Positions 8,727 through 17,417 of a stretch of 64,000 bases of DNA are shown piece by piece (positions within the stretch are counted from its first letter, which is position 1; every line of letters begins with the position of its first letter). The position numbers and the translations under genes are program-made. The notes under the pieces are model-generated. The model searched no databases. It saw only the letters and a list, made by a program, of their open reading frames with translations, and had not been told where the DNA came from. Source of the stretch: Streptomyces iconiensis. GTDB lineage: Bacteria; Actinomycetota; Actinomycetes; Streptomycetales; Streptomycetaceae. The stretch spans positions 1 to 64,000 of the forward strand of contig NZ_JANCPR020000018.1 in assembly GCF_028657195.3 (NCBI RefSeq). The letters run 5' to 3'.

Positions 8727-8912
8727 CCAAGCATGTGCCGGTGACAGCGTCGGTCCACGGGGCGGCGGACGCCGGCCCGCGGACCGGCGTTCCCGGCCGC
8801 GATGCCCTTGCGGACATGGCCGAAACTGGTCGGTGCCAAACGCTGCGTGCAGCGCACGTGGTGGGCGCCGGCGGGTGCTGCCTCCCCGGCGGAACGGACG
8901 GGGGGGTGCAGG

Positions 8913-10628
8913 ATGCCCCTCATGTCTGGTATGTCGCTTTACGGTGTGCAGCAGGCCGGGCTGCGACCGGCCCCGGGGCCCAGCGGAGTGCGGGCCTTGC
9001 GCGCCGTGCGGGGGGACCGGGACCACCTCTGGCTGATCGCTGTGTGCGCGCTGTTCGGGGCGCTCTCGCTCGCGCTCGTACCACCGTGGCTGCCGCTCGG
9101 CTGGGACGAGATCGTCTACGCCAGCCGCTTCGCGCCGTACGGCCCGGAGACACCGTTCAGCGCGCCGCGCACGCGCGGGGTGCCGGTGCTGATCGCGCCC
9201 GTCGCCGCGGTCAGCGACTCGGTCGTCCTGCTGCGCTGCTACCTGGCGGCGCTCGCCTCCTGCGCGCTCTACCTCGGCTACCGGCCCTGGCTGCGCTCGC
9301 GTCGCCCGGCGCGTGCGGCCGGGTGCGGCGCTCTCGCGCCGGGCGGGGGAAGCGTGCCCGGCGGGGGAGGGGGTGTCCTGCCGGGCGGGCGAGCGACCGC
9401 GGCTCCGGCCGCGGCCCTGTACGCGAGCGTGTGGTTCGCGCTCTTCTACGCCGGGTCAGCGATGCCCAACCACTATGTGGCCATGGGCTGCGCCGCCGCC
9501 GTCGGCTGCTTTCTGCGGATCGCCCTGGCGGAGGCGGACCGTCCGGTGCTGCGGCCGGCCGCGGTCCTCGCCGCCGCGCTCGCCTGCGCCACGCTGATGC
9601 GGCCCCACGACACGCTGTGGCCCGCCCTCGTACTGGCGCTCGCCACGCTGTGCCCGCGCGGATGGCCGGGGCCATGGTGTGCGCGGCGCCGGGGCGCCGC
9701 CGCTGTGGCCGTGGCCGCCGGGCCGGTGCTCGGCCTGGTGCCGTGGGTGGTCGAGTCGGCGCTGCGGTTCGGCGGGGTGGCGGAGCGGCTGCGGCTGGCG
9801 AGCGCGGTCCAGGGCGGCATACGGCCTGCTTTCTCGCTGCCCGAACACGCGGCGGCGCTGGACGGCCCGCTGCTGTGCAGGCCGTGCGGCGCAGCGCCCG
9901 TGGACGCGGTGTCCGTGGCCTGGTGGCTGCTGATTCCGCCCCTGGTCGCGCTCGGGGTGCGCGCCGCGCGGGCACGGGAACGTACCGCGCTCGCGGTGCT
10001 GCCGCTGCTGGCCGCCGTGGCGGTCGCCGCGCCGTACCTGTTCCTTCTGGACTACGCGGCCCCGCGCTTCCTGCTGCCCGCCTACGCGCTGCTGGCACCC
10101 GTGGCGGCGCTGGGCGTGAGCACCCTCGTACGGGACGCGCCACGCGCCCGGCTCAGGTGGCTCGTTCCCGTGTCCTTCGCCCTCGCTTCGGCCCATCTCG
10201 GCGTCCAGCTCCACCAGTTGACCATCCACGCACGGGTGCAGGCCGGGGCACGCGGGGACTGGCACCGCATGCACGGCTTCCTGGCGGCGCACGGCGTCCG
10301 GCCCCCCTGCGTGCTCGACGGCGACGGTTCCGTCGTCCCCGTGGCCCATACCGCCGGCTGCCGCCCCCGCGCACATCCGGGCCGTGACGCCGCCGCCACG
10401 GCCTCGGCGGCAGCGGCGGGCGGAACGGCCGCCGCCACGGGAACCCCGGACGCGCTGGTGCTGCACGGGCGTACGCTCCCCGCCTGGGCGAGGGCGGCCG
10501 GCTGGCGCGCTTACCCCGTAACCGGCGCCTACGACCCGCGCTGGCACGTCGCACTCCCGCCGGACCGGGACCGGGACGGGGAGGAGCAGGGCGGCGCGGG
10601 GCGGTTCAGCGGATCGCGACCGGGCTGA
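8913..10628 (+). CDS. polytopic membrane protein, GT39/ArnT-like
   Basis: A protein of about 571 residues with many hydrophobic segments spread along its length. It resembles GT-C glycosyltransferases of the protein-mannosyltransferase/ArnT group. The first extracytoplasmic loop after TM1 carries LGWDEIVYAS, matching the catalytic Asp-Glu pair position of that fold. It would transfer a sugar from a polyprenyl carrier outside the membrane, but the family call rests on topology and this motif. Starts at 8913, 8922 and 8931 are all possible. The last 23 bases overlap the 3' end of the convergent cyclase gene. Confidence 0.65.
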   Translation: MPLMSGMSLYGVQQAGLRPAPGPSGVRALRAVRGDRDHLWLIAVCALFGALSLALVPPWLPLGWDEIVYASRFAPYGPETPFSAPRTRGVPVLIAPVAAVSDSVVLLRCYLAALASCALYLGYRPWLRSRRPARAAGCGALAPGGGSVPGGGGGVLPGGRATAAPAAALYASVWFALFYAGSAMPNHYVAMGCAAAVGCFLRIALAEADRPVLRPAAVLAAALACATLMRPHDTLWPALVLALATLCPRGWPGPWCARRRGAAAVAVAAGPVLGLVPWVVESALRFGGVAERLRLASAVQGGIRPAFSLPEHAAALDGPLLCRPCGAAPVDAVSVAWWLLIPPLVALGVRAARARERTALAVLPLLAAVAVAAPYLFLLDYAAPRFLLPAYALLAPVAALGVSTLVRDAPRARLRWLVPVSFALASAHLGVQLHQLTIHARVQAGARGDWHRMHGFLAAHGVRPPCVLDGDGSVVPVAHTAGCRPRAHPGRDAAATASAAAAGGTAAATGTPDALVLHGRTLPAWARAAGWRAYPVTGAYDPRWHVALPPDRDRDGEEQGGAGRFSGSRPG

Positions 10629-11523
10629 CGGGGGAGCCGGTTCCGCCGGTGACGCGGAGGGCGGTGGCGGTGAGGAAGAAGTCCCAGGTCCCGTCGGCGC
10701 GGCAGGCGGCGGCGAGCTCCTCCAGGTTCCACATCTCGCCGAGCATCATGCCCATGTCCCTGATCAGGACGGCGTGCAGGGGCACGAGGCCGTCGCCCGC
10801 CGGCAGGACCTCGACTCCCCAGTTGTCCGCCGCCACCATCGCCAGTTCGCGCTCATGTATCCACCCGGCACACTCGGGCGCGAGGCCGGGCTCGTCCTCC
10901 AGCCACCCGTCCCAGCCCTGCGTGAGCCCCTTGCGCATCCAGCCGGTGCGTACGAGCAAGGCGTCGCCCGTCGTGAGCCGGGTTCCTGTGGCCTCCTCGG
11001 CGCGTTCCAGGTCGGCAACGGTGAGGGCGCGGCCGGCCGGCAGCCACTCACCGCCGTCGAGTCCGGCGAGATCGAGGAGGACCCCGCGTCCGGTGAAGCC
11101 GGGCAGCGTCGCGTCGATGGAGTTGCGCACGGCTCCGCGTGCCGGGGTGACGGCGTCCACCGGGACGCCGTTGTAGAAGGCGCCGTCGTATCCGACGTGC
11201 GTGAGGCCGTCGAGCTGGGTGCCCGACTGCAGCGGCATGGTGATGAAGTCGTCGCTGATGACGACTCCCTCAGGGGCCGTGAAGTCGTGCGGGGTGACGG
11301 TCATGGTGTGTACGGGGTTGATCCGCTTCATCCAGCCGGTCTGCGGCCCGGTCGAGCCGACCGGGATGCTCAGCTCGTACCGCCGCCCCGTCCGGATGGC
11401 GCCGACGGCCTGCTTCACCGTGTCCGGTGTGACGAAGTTGAGGGTGCCCTTCTCGTCCTCGTCGCCCCAACGCCCCCAGTTGGACAGCTCTTTGCCGGTC
11501 TTCTTGAACGCGTACTCCGTCAT
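10606..11523 (-). CDS. cyclase family protein (kynurenine formamidase-like)
   Basis: A 305-residue member of the putative-cyclase superfamily, metal-dependent hydrolases that include kynurenine formamidase. The metal-binding region reads LQSGTQLDGLTHVGYDG, the form typical of the long bacterial branch. It starts MTEYAFKKTGKELSNWGRWG with an ATG at 11523; a purine-rich GAGAGG lies 8-13 bases upstream. It is divergent from a TetR gene and the two share a promoter region with twin palindromic sites, so it is probably the repressed target. The physiological substrate is unknown. Confidence 0.85.
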   Translation of the reverse strand: MTEYAFKKTGKELSNWGRWGDEDEKGTLNFVTPDTVKQAVGAIRTGRRYELSIPVGSTGPQTGWMKRINPVHTMTVTPHDFTAPEGVVISDDFITMPLQSGTQLDGLTHVGYDGAFYNGVPVDAVTPARGAVRNSIDATLPGFTGRGVLLDLAGLDGGEWLPAGRALTVADLERAEEATGTRLTTGDALLVRTGWMRKGLTQGWDGWLEDEPGLAPECAGWIHERELAMVAADNWGVEVLPAGDGLVPLHAVLIRDMGMMLGEMWNLEELAAACRADGTWDFFLTATALRVTGGTGSPVSPVAIR

Positions 11524-11644
11524 CTCATGCCTCTCTCGTGCCAGGAGCTCCTCCCGCGACGGACGCCGGGGCGCCAAGGGGGCCGGGGTGCGGGGTGCGG
11601 GGGAGGAGCAGCCTGTTTCGCCGCACTGACCGCACCTCTGAAGG

Positions 11645-11697
11645 TGCACTCATTGCACTCCTGTGGGAGAGGGTACGCTGAGGGTGCAATGAGTGCA
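11645..11697. promoter_or_regulatory. twin TetR operators between cyclase and tetR genes
   Basis: TGCACTCATTGCAC at 11645-11658 is repeated as its exact reverse complement GTGCAATGAGTGCA at 11684-11697, a 14-bp perfect inverted repeat 25 bp apart. Each arm is itself an imperfect dyad of TGCA-N5-TGCA form. The pair lies between the divergent starts at 11523 and 11730, closer to the TetR gene, where binding would cover the promoters of both. This is the layout of an autoregulated TetR/target pair. Confidence 0.8.
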
Positions 11698-11729
11698 ATA
11701 TTCGGGAGTACCGCAGGCGGGACGGAACA

Positions 11730-12359
11730 GTGAGCGACGCACCACGGCAGCGGCAGCAGGAGATGAGCCGGCGCGAGTCCAGGAAGCAGGCGACCACTGC
11801 CCGGCTACGGGACTCGGCGACCAAACTGGCCGGCCGCCACGGGCCCGACCAGGTCACCATCGACGCCATCTGCTCCGACGCCGGAGTCTCCCGGCGTACG
11901 TTCTTCAACCACTTCGCCACCAAGGACGAGGTGTTCCTCGCCTGGGAGGAGTCGGACGACGCCTACATCGCCGGACTCATCGTGGCCAGGCCACCCGGCG
12001 AAAGCGCCGTACGCGCGGCGCTGTGGGCCATGATGACGACCGCCTTCACGCCCGAGCCGGGCAGCCGCACCGCCGTCGTCCGCGAGGTCATGGCGCGCAA
12101 CCCCGATGTGGCGGCGCAGGCCACCCAGCTCACCCGCAAGGTCGTGCACGCCGTCGAGCAGGGCATCGCCGAACGCCTCGGCCTGGCCGTCGACTCCCAC
12201 ACCGTGCGGCTCGGCGCCGCCACGGCCGTCGCCGCGCTCGCCGTCACGATGCGCTCGGCGGACGCCGACGACGCGCGGCGGCGCGAGCGGTTGCTTGAGG
12301 AGACCTGTCGCGTCCTGGACCAGGGCTTTCTCACCGTCCAGCCCGCCGAGGCCGACTGA
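11730..12359 (+). CDS. TetR-family transcriptional regulator
   Basis: A 209-residue one-component repressor. The N-terminal helix-turn-helix (about residues 25-70) reads VTIDAICSDAGVSRRTFFNHFATKDEVF, a classical TetR DNA-binding domain. The C-terminal helical domain is divergent and should bind the inducer. The GTG start at 11730 gives the expected leader of about 18 residues before the domain. It is transcribed away from the cyclase gene, with the 14-bp twin operators between them, so autoregulation and control of the cyclase are inferred. The ligand is unknown. Confidence 0.92.
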   Translation: MSDAPRQRQQEMSRRESRKQATTARLRDSATKLAGRHGPDQVTIDAICSDAGVSRRTFFNHFATKDEVFLAWEESDDAYIAGLIVARPPGESAVRAALWAMMTTAFTPEPGSRTAVVREVMARNPDVAAQATQLTRKVVHAVEQGIAERLGLAVDSHTVRLGAATAVAALAVTMRSADADDARRRERLLEETCRVLDQGFLTVQPAEAD

Positions 12360-12485
12360 CCACGGCACCGAGGGAGGGCACGGCCACCCCTCTGGCCCCC
12401 GCCCCTACCAGGGACCAGGCCAACCGCCCACCGGCCCGCCCCGGTGCTCACTCGGCCGCCCACCGCGCCCGGGCCCCGGGGGCTG

Positions 12486-13643
<1,158 letters not shown>

Positions 13644-13973
13644 GTGCGCTCACTCTTTCGTTCACTACGGGAACGGTGTGCACGTCGGCGGTGATCGGCA
13701 CGCCACTGTCCGGCCGCGCTCGTGCCGGTGATGTCCGTATGCGCCTGCGCGCGTCCGCGGTGTGCGCCTGTGCGGTGCGCGCAGGCGCACGTGCGTACCG
13801 CGCCGAACCGTCGGCGTCTTCGTTACGAGGCAACCGCTGAACGGATTGCCCAATATGTCCACCCTCCCACCGGGCCGCGCCATGTCAAACGCGCGCCTGA
13901 CGGGATCCGTCAGCGAGGCGGGGCGCGGGCCCCGACGCTCAGGTCGGTGCGGGCCTCCGGCAGGCTGGGACGC
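13644..13973. promoter_or_regulatory. divergent intergenic region with 13-bp inverted repeat
   Basis: 330 bp between the divergent fdhA gene and the 13,974 gene. A perfect 13-bp inverted repeat is present at 13740-13752 (TGCGCCTGCGCGC) and 13777-13789, with a 24-bp loop that is also rich in GTGCGC-like words. It could be an operator or a cruciform. No T run follows, so it is not a typical terminator. No convincing -35/-10 pair and no further gene were found. Confidence 0.5.
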
Positions 13974-14828
13974 ATGAGTGCGTTCATGCCGTGGCTGGAC
14001 CGCGCGTCGCGGGCGTTCTGGCGTATCAACGGGCGCCCCGTCGATCTGGCGGGTGCGCACCGGTGGTTGGCGGCTCCCACGCATGACGCCCGGACCGTCG
14101 GTGACGGATGGCTGCGCGCGGCTGCGGAGGCGCACGGCGGAACGGTCCGTGAGCAGGACGGTGGAGGCTTGCTGGCCGACATGTCGCAGCTCGACGGCCC
14201 TGACTTCAAGGCATCCGCACTGCGCCCCGAGGTCCGCGACTTCTACGAGCACACCTCCCACTGGCGCCTGGAGGTGTGGACCCGGTGGAGCCCTCTGTTC
14301 CGGCCAGGTGGCGAGCTCGTCTCGCGGTACTTCGGACGCCGGGTGCAACAGCTCGCGCTGCCGACGCGCCCCCTCGATGTCGCCCACGGCATGGACAGCA
14401 GAGTGTCCACGATCGTCGGCACCGACGGTGAGCAACTGGCCGCTGCCTGGATACGGAAGCTGCGGTCCACCGGCGAGTACGTCTACAGCGGCTGCTACTC
14501 GGCCCGGGTACTGCCCCGCTCCCACCAGCCGAGCGTCCACGTGGCCTTTCCCCTCGAAGCCGGCAACGTCCAGGTGTTCCTGCGCCCGCGCGTCTCGTCG
14601 ACGGGCGCCCTGGAACTGAGCTCGCCCGCCGGTGCCTTCGGGGACAACGGCGCGTACGTGGTCGTGCAGCACCGGGGCCGCGCACACGCCGCCCGGGTGC
14701 CGCTCCACGAGACGTTCCGCGTCTACACCGACAGCGAGGGCACGCTGCGCACGGACCACGCACTCCGCCTGTGGTCCGCCACCGCCCTCCGCCTCCACTA
14801 CAAGCTGACCCCGGCGACGGACACCTGA
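13974..14828 (+). CDS. conserved protein of unknown function
   Basis: A 284-residue soluble protein that I do not recognise. It starts MSAFMPWLDRASRAFWRING and has no signal peptide or membrane segment. The sequence is mixed alpha/beta with several Trp-rich stretches (HTSHWRLEVWTRWSPLF). Codon use is typical of the genome, so it is likely to be a real gene. The ATG at 13974 was chosen because the frame upstream, which is open to 13722, runs through the palindromic intergenic DNA. A strong terminator hairpin lies 46 bp after the stop. Confidence 0.7.
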   Translation: MSAFMPWLDRASRAFWRINGRPVDLAGAHRWLAAPTHDARTVGDGWLRAAAEAHGGTVREQDGGGLLADMSQLDGPDFKASALRPEVRDFYEHTSHWRLEVWTRWSPLFRPGGELVSRYFGRRVQQLALPTRPLDVAHGMDSRVSTIVGTDGEQLAAAWIRKLRSTGEYVYSGCYSARVLPRSHQPSVHVAFPLEAGNVQVFLRPRVSSTGALELSSPAGAFGDNGAYVVVQHRGRAHAARVPLHETFRVYTDSEGTLRTDHALRLWSATALRLHYKLTPATDT

Positions 14829-14874
14829 GCACGCGGCCCTCCCGGACCGCCCGCCGCCCCGTAACACGACGAAG

Positions 14875-14903
14875 CGCCCTGCCACGGGTGTGGGCAGGGC
14901 GCA
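14875..14903 (+). terminator. hairpin terminator after the 13,974 gene
   Basis: A perfect 10-bp stem, GCGCCCTGCC at 14875-14884 and GGCAGGGCGC at 14894-14903, with a 9-base loop. It lies 46 bp after the stop codon. There is no T run, as is common for streptomycete terminators. Confidence 0.65.
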
Positions 14904-15327
14904 GTCACGGCGCCCGGGCCTACGAGGGTGCAGCCATGTGACCCATGACGAACTTCACGGGTCGTCGGCGCTCCGCGAAGGCGAAGGATCACGACGCCCC
15001 CGCGCGACGGATGACGCTCCCTGTGGGTCGCCAGCACCTCCACACGACGGCCGTCCACACTCACCACGTCACCACGTCACCACGTCACCGCGCCGCACAC
15101 GCGTGACCGGCTTCTGTCGGCCCTCACCCTTCACAGAAGGCAAGCCCCTTCATCTGCCGTGTTCGGACGGCCTCCCGGTAACGAGAGGGGGCCCCAGCAG
15201 CCGGGAGACCATCCACCGCACCGGAGCCGTTGCTGCGTTCCGTGCGGTCTCGGGAACGGCCATCCTGGTCCCCAACCGCTGCCAGGGGGCCCGGCTGCCT
15301 TGGCCGCTCCTGAGCTTGCGTAGCTGC
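14904..15327. other. gene-poor stretch with doubtful small ORFs
   Basis: No gene can be supported with confidence here. A minus-strand frame (15067 to 14798) would give 89 residues beginning MVSVDGRRVEVLATHRERHP, but it runs through the terminator hairpin and into the 3' end of the neighbouring gene. A 37-residue minus-strand frame at 15263-15150 (MAVPETARNAATAPVRWMV) follows the ATPase gene and could be a remnant. Short CACGTCAC direct repeats occur at about 15060-15090. Confidence 0.4.
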
Positions 15328-15891
15328 TCACCCATTCTCCCCGTCCTCCAGACCGAACCGGCAGAACACGCTCTTGCCGCCGACCTCGCGGGGCGTCCAC
15401 CAGACCGCGTCGGCAAGGCACTGGATGAGATGCAGCCCACGGCCGCTGTCCTGGAGCACTCCTTCCGAGGACAGGTCGGTGAGTACGTACTCGACGGGAT
15501 CGCCCACTGGCAGCGTGCGAGGGGCGGAGTCCTCGTCGGCCACCTCGATGAACAGCCAATTCGGCCAGGCCCTGAACGCCACGGTGATGCGCCGCACGCT
15601 GCCGAACGCGGCTGAACTCCCGTCCGGAGTCGCGTGCAGTACGGCGTTGCCGACCAGTTCCGAGACGCACAACGTCGCGTCTTCCACGAGAAGCGGCCGG
15701 CCCCAGTCGTTCATGGTGGGGTTCACGTGCACACTCGGGTTCACGGAACGGAAGGGGGGTTCGCACGTGACCCTCTCAACGCCCCGCCATGCGTGGGACG
15801 ATGAGCCTCCGCAATCAACCCGCCCAATGGCAGGGGCGATCGTGAGGAGAGAGCCGAACGAACGGCTGGCCTCACTCATGGCCGAGGCCAT
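15328..15891 (-). CDS. anti-sigma-factor-type ATP-binding protein (HATPase_c)
   Basis: A GHKL-fold ATPase of the RsbW/SpoIIAB-like type that abounds in Streptomyces. Box N is LCVSELVGNAVLHA, followed by FIEVADEDSAP and the G-loop region DSGRGLHLIQCLAD. It would bind ATP and phosphorylate or sequester a partner. The start is uncertain: ATG 15891 overlaps the broken regulator on the other strand, the frame is open to 15972, and GTG 15744 would cut into the first strand (CEPPFRS). In abaA-like loci such an ATPase stands divergent from a helix-turn-helix gene, which here is broken. Confidence 0.75.
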   Translation of the reverse strand: MASAMSEASRSFGSLLTIAPAIGRVDCGGSSSHAWRGVERVTCEPPFRSVNPSVHVNPTMNDWGRPLLVEDATLCVSELVGNAVLHATPDGSSAAFGSVRRITVAFRAWPNWLFIEVADEDSAPRTLPVGDPVEYVLTDLSSEGVLQDSGRGLHLIQCLADAVWWTPREVGGKSVFCRFGLEDGENG

Positions 15892-16142
15892 CAGCGAGAA
15901 GCCAGGTCGCCGGATCACCCAGGCCGACCTCGGATTCTTCGTGTTCGCCGACAGCGCACCCAGGTCAGGCACGGTCTACGCGGACTCCCTCCCCCTCAAC
16001 ATTCTGGACGGCCTCACCGCTCAAGCCCGAGGACGGTGCCTCAGCCGACCTCCTGCCGGAAGGAGAGGTCAACTGCGCTGTCCTCTCCTGGTGGCAACGT
16101 CCTGTGCCGTCGACTCTATGGTATCTAGATCTCCGCACTTGA
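15827..16142 (+). pseudogene. broken abaA-like helix-turn-helix regulator
   Basis: The frame from ATG 15827 (or GTG 15842) reads VRREPNERLASLMAEA and then, without the HTH, EKPGRRITQADLGF. In the intact relative at 55,477 the matching pieces ARQPNERLQALIQEA (residues 8-22) and IIAEALGRKLGRTVT (67-81) are about 45 residues apart, with the HTH between them. An in-frame deletion between the two (I/M)xEA words explains this. Near 16,013 the coding signal shifts frame, and the new frame gives LKPEDGASADLLPEGEVNC and AVLSWWQRPVP before a stop at 16142. It is read as a gene that lost its DNA-binding domain and then a frame. Confidence 0.6.
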
Positions 16143-16241
16143 CTTGAATTCGCACCAGCTTGCCGGACAATTTATCGATTCCTCTGTGGGGGCCTGGACA
16201 ATGAGATCAGTTCCGGTTCCGTAGTCGTCGTTCTGGTTCAC
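16125..16241 (-). CDS. 38-residue micro-ORF, third of a tandem set
   Basis: A GTG at 16241 overlaps the stop of the previous small frame in GTGA, the classical translational-coupling junction. The peptide begins MNQNDDYGTGTDLIVQAP and ends INCPASWCEFKSSAEI, with two Cys. Codon use is A/T-rich at third positions, unlike the genome, so it may be imported or decayed DNA. The function is unknown. A peptide precursor or a frameshifted gene fragment are both possible. Confidence 0.3.
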   Translation of the reverse strand: MNQNDDYGTGTDLIVQAPTEESINCPASWCEFKSSAEI

Positions 16242-16348
16242 TGTGATAATGGCACTCCTGCTTCGAGGAAGGGTTTCCGCGCCAGGGCTTCATCTATTTC
16301 ACCAATTAGGCGCTGACGTTCAATGTTCGGTCCATCTCCTTGGTTCAC
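16238..16348 (-). CDS. 36-residue micro-ORF, second of a tandem set
   Basis: The GTG at 16348 directly follows the TGA of the preceding frame and is in the same frame as it. GGAG lies 6 bases upstream, a good ribosome site. The peptide contains ERQRLIGEIDEALARKPFLE, which looks like a charged amphipathic helix. It includes one TTA codon (Leu34). The in-frame TGA-GTG junction could be re-initiation or a nonsense mutation in a longer gene. Confidence 0.3.
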   Translation of the reverse strand: MNQGDGPNIERQRLIGEIDEALARKPFLEAGVPLSQ

Positions 16349-16492
16349 TCATATCTCCGATTTCCTGAAGGAGCCGGTAGTCGGCAGGGGGCTCCCACGT
16401 ACTATTTGATTGCGTGAGCCAGATGATTCCATGGTTCGGAAGAGTTGTGGAGCGGCTGATATCTCCTCAAGTGTTAGTGGAGGGCGACCCAT
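16349..16492 (-). CDS. 47-residue micro-ORF, first of a tandem set
   Basis: ATG 16492 opens a 47-residue frame beginning MGRPPLTLEEISAAPQLF that ends in TGA exactly one codon before the next small GTG start. No clear ribosome site is seen upstream. Together with the two following frames it fills a stretch of DNA that is less GC-rich than its surroundings (about 16,100-16,570). The function is unknown; remnant coding sequence is the main alternative. Confidence 0.25.
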   Translation of the reverse strand: MGRPPLTLEEISAAPQLFRTMESSGSRNQIVRGSPLPTTGSFRKSEI

Positions 16493-16575
16493 GTTGGGCA
16501 GGGCTGTCAGCTGTCCACCGCTGACGGGCTATAGAGTTCGGCAGCTGACCGACGGCAGCTTTAGACTTCTGCGGT

Positions 16576-17049
16576 ATGGAGTGGTTATCGCCCATCAGCA
16601 CGGCACTTGGGGCAGGTATCGGTGTCGGTGCGACGCTGCTTGCCGACAGGCTCCGGTGGCGACGGGAGCGCGAGGACCGGGCACTGGAGACGCGGCAACA
16701 GCTCTACGCGGAGTACTCGGCCGCCCTCTCGCGGATCAGGACAGCACTCAACGAGGCCGCGAACGACCCCGGTTTGTCGGAGGGCGAGCGGCGAGTCAGG
16801 GTGCGCGAGCTCTTCCTAGCGCCTGGCGCGTATGAGCTGCGGCACCAACTTGCGATTCTCGCGCCCCAGGAAGTGATTGGCGCTTCCAGCGCGGCGTTCA
16901 AGCTGCTGCGCGACACCCGCGACCGCATCGCGGAGGGCGCCGATGCCGCGAGCGCGGAGTACGCGGAGCTGGAGGACGCCTACGACGTCGCGATCGCTGA
17001 GCTACGGCGCGTGATGCGCAAGGACCTCGGGGTGAGGGAAGAGGCGTAG
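16576..17049 (+). CDS. unknown membrane-anchored helical protein with a TTA codon
   Basis: A 157-residue protein with one N-terminal hydrophobic helix (LSPISTALGAGIGVGATLLA) followed by long charged helices, probably coiled coil, facing the cytoplasm. The family is not recognised. Codon 4 (16585-16587) is TTA, read only by the bldA tRNA, so translation should depend on development. No ribosome site is obvious. A TAGACT at 16562-16567 would place transcription start close to the ATG. The DNA just upstream is atypically AT-rich, and the gene may be part of an acquired segment. Confidence 0.6.
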   Translation: MEWLSPISTALGAGIGVGATLLADRLRWRREREDRALETRQQLYAEYSAALSRIRTALNEAANDPGLSEGERRVRVRELFLAPGAYELRHQLAILAPQEVIGASSAAFKLLRDTRDRIAEGADAASAEYAELEDAYDVAIAELRRVMRKDLGVREEA

Positions 17050-17057
17050 CTGGCCGC

Positions 17058-17417
17058 TCACTGCTCCAGCACGAGGGCGTCCGGCGCTGGCCACGCGGTG
17101 ATCGGGAAGTCCGACGCCGAGTAGACCTCAAGGCAGGAGAGGTACCCGTCGTGGACCAGCAGGAGCACGCCTGCTGCGGTGAGTTGGCCCGGGACCGGGA
17201 ACGAGGCGGACGACACTAGTCCGTCCTCCACCTGAGCCGGAGGCGTGGCCGAGCGGTCGGCCGCGAGGTCTACCGTCACGCACCCGCACCCGCAGCGTCG
17301 GACTACGTGGGTACGGGAGAGCTGTCGCAGAAGCTCCTCCCGGCCCGGCGTGCCGGGTGGGAGGAGCGCTGCGACGACGGCTGCCGCGTCGCCGGAGAGG
17401 AGCGCCGGCTCAGTCAC
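17058..17417 (-). CDS. conserved small protein of unknown function
   Basis: A 119-residue soluble protein I cannot name. Features are a central Cys-rich turn (VVRRCGCGCVTVDL) and a C-terminal half with LLLVHDGYLSCLEVYS and an ending in DFPITAWPAPDALVLEQ. The GTG start at 17417 overlaps the last 8 bases of msrA, so the two are probably translated from one message with msrA first. The three closely spaced cysteines (CGCGC) could bind a metal. The convergent neighbour at 16,576 ends 8 bp away. Confidence 0.7.
   Translation of the reverse strand: MTEPALLSGDAAAVVAALLPPGTPGREELLRQLSRTHVVRRCGCGCVTVDLAADRSATPPAQVEDGLVSSASFPVPGQLTAAGVLLLVHDGYLSCLEVYSASDFPITAWPAPDALVLEQ

Noticed and set aside
14798..15067. 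89-codon minus-strand frame
   Set aside because: It passes through a terminator hairpin and overlaps the 3' end of the opposite gene. Its first part looks protein-like, so it is only mentioned, not called.
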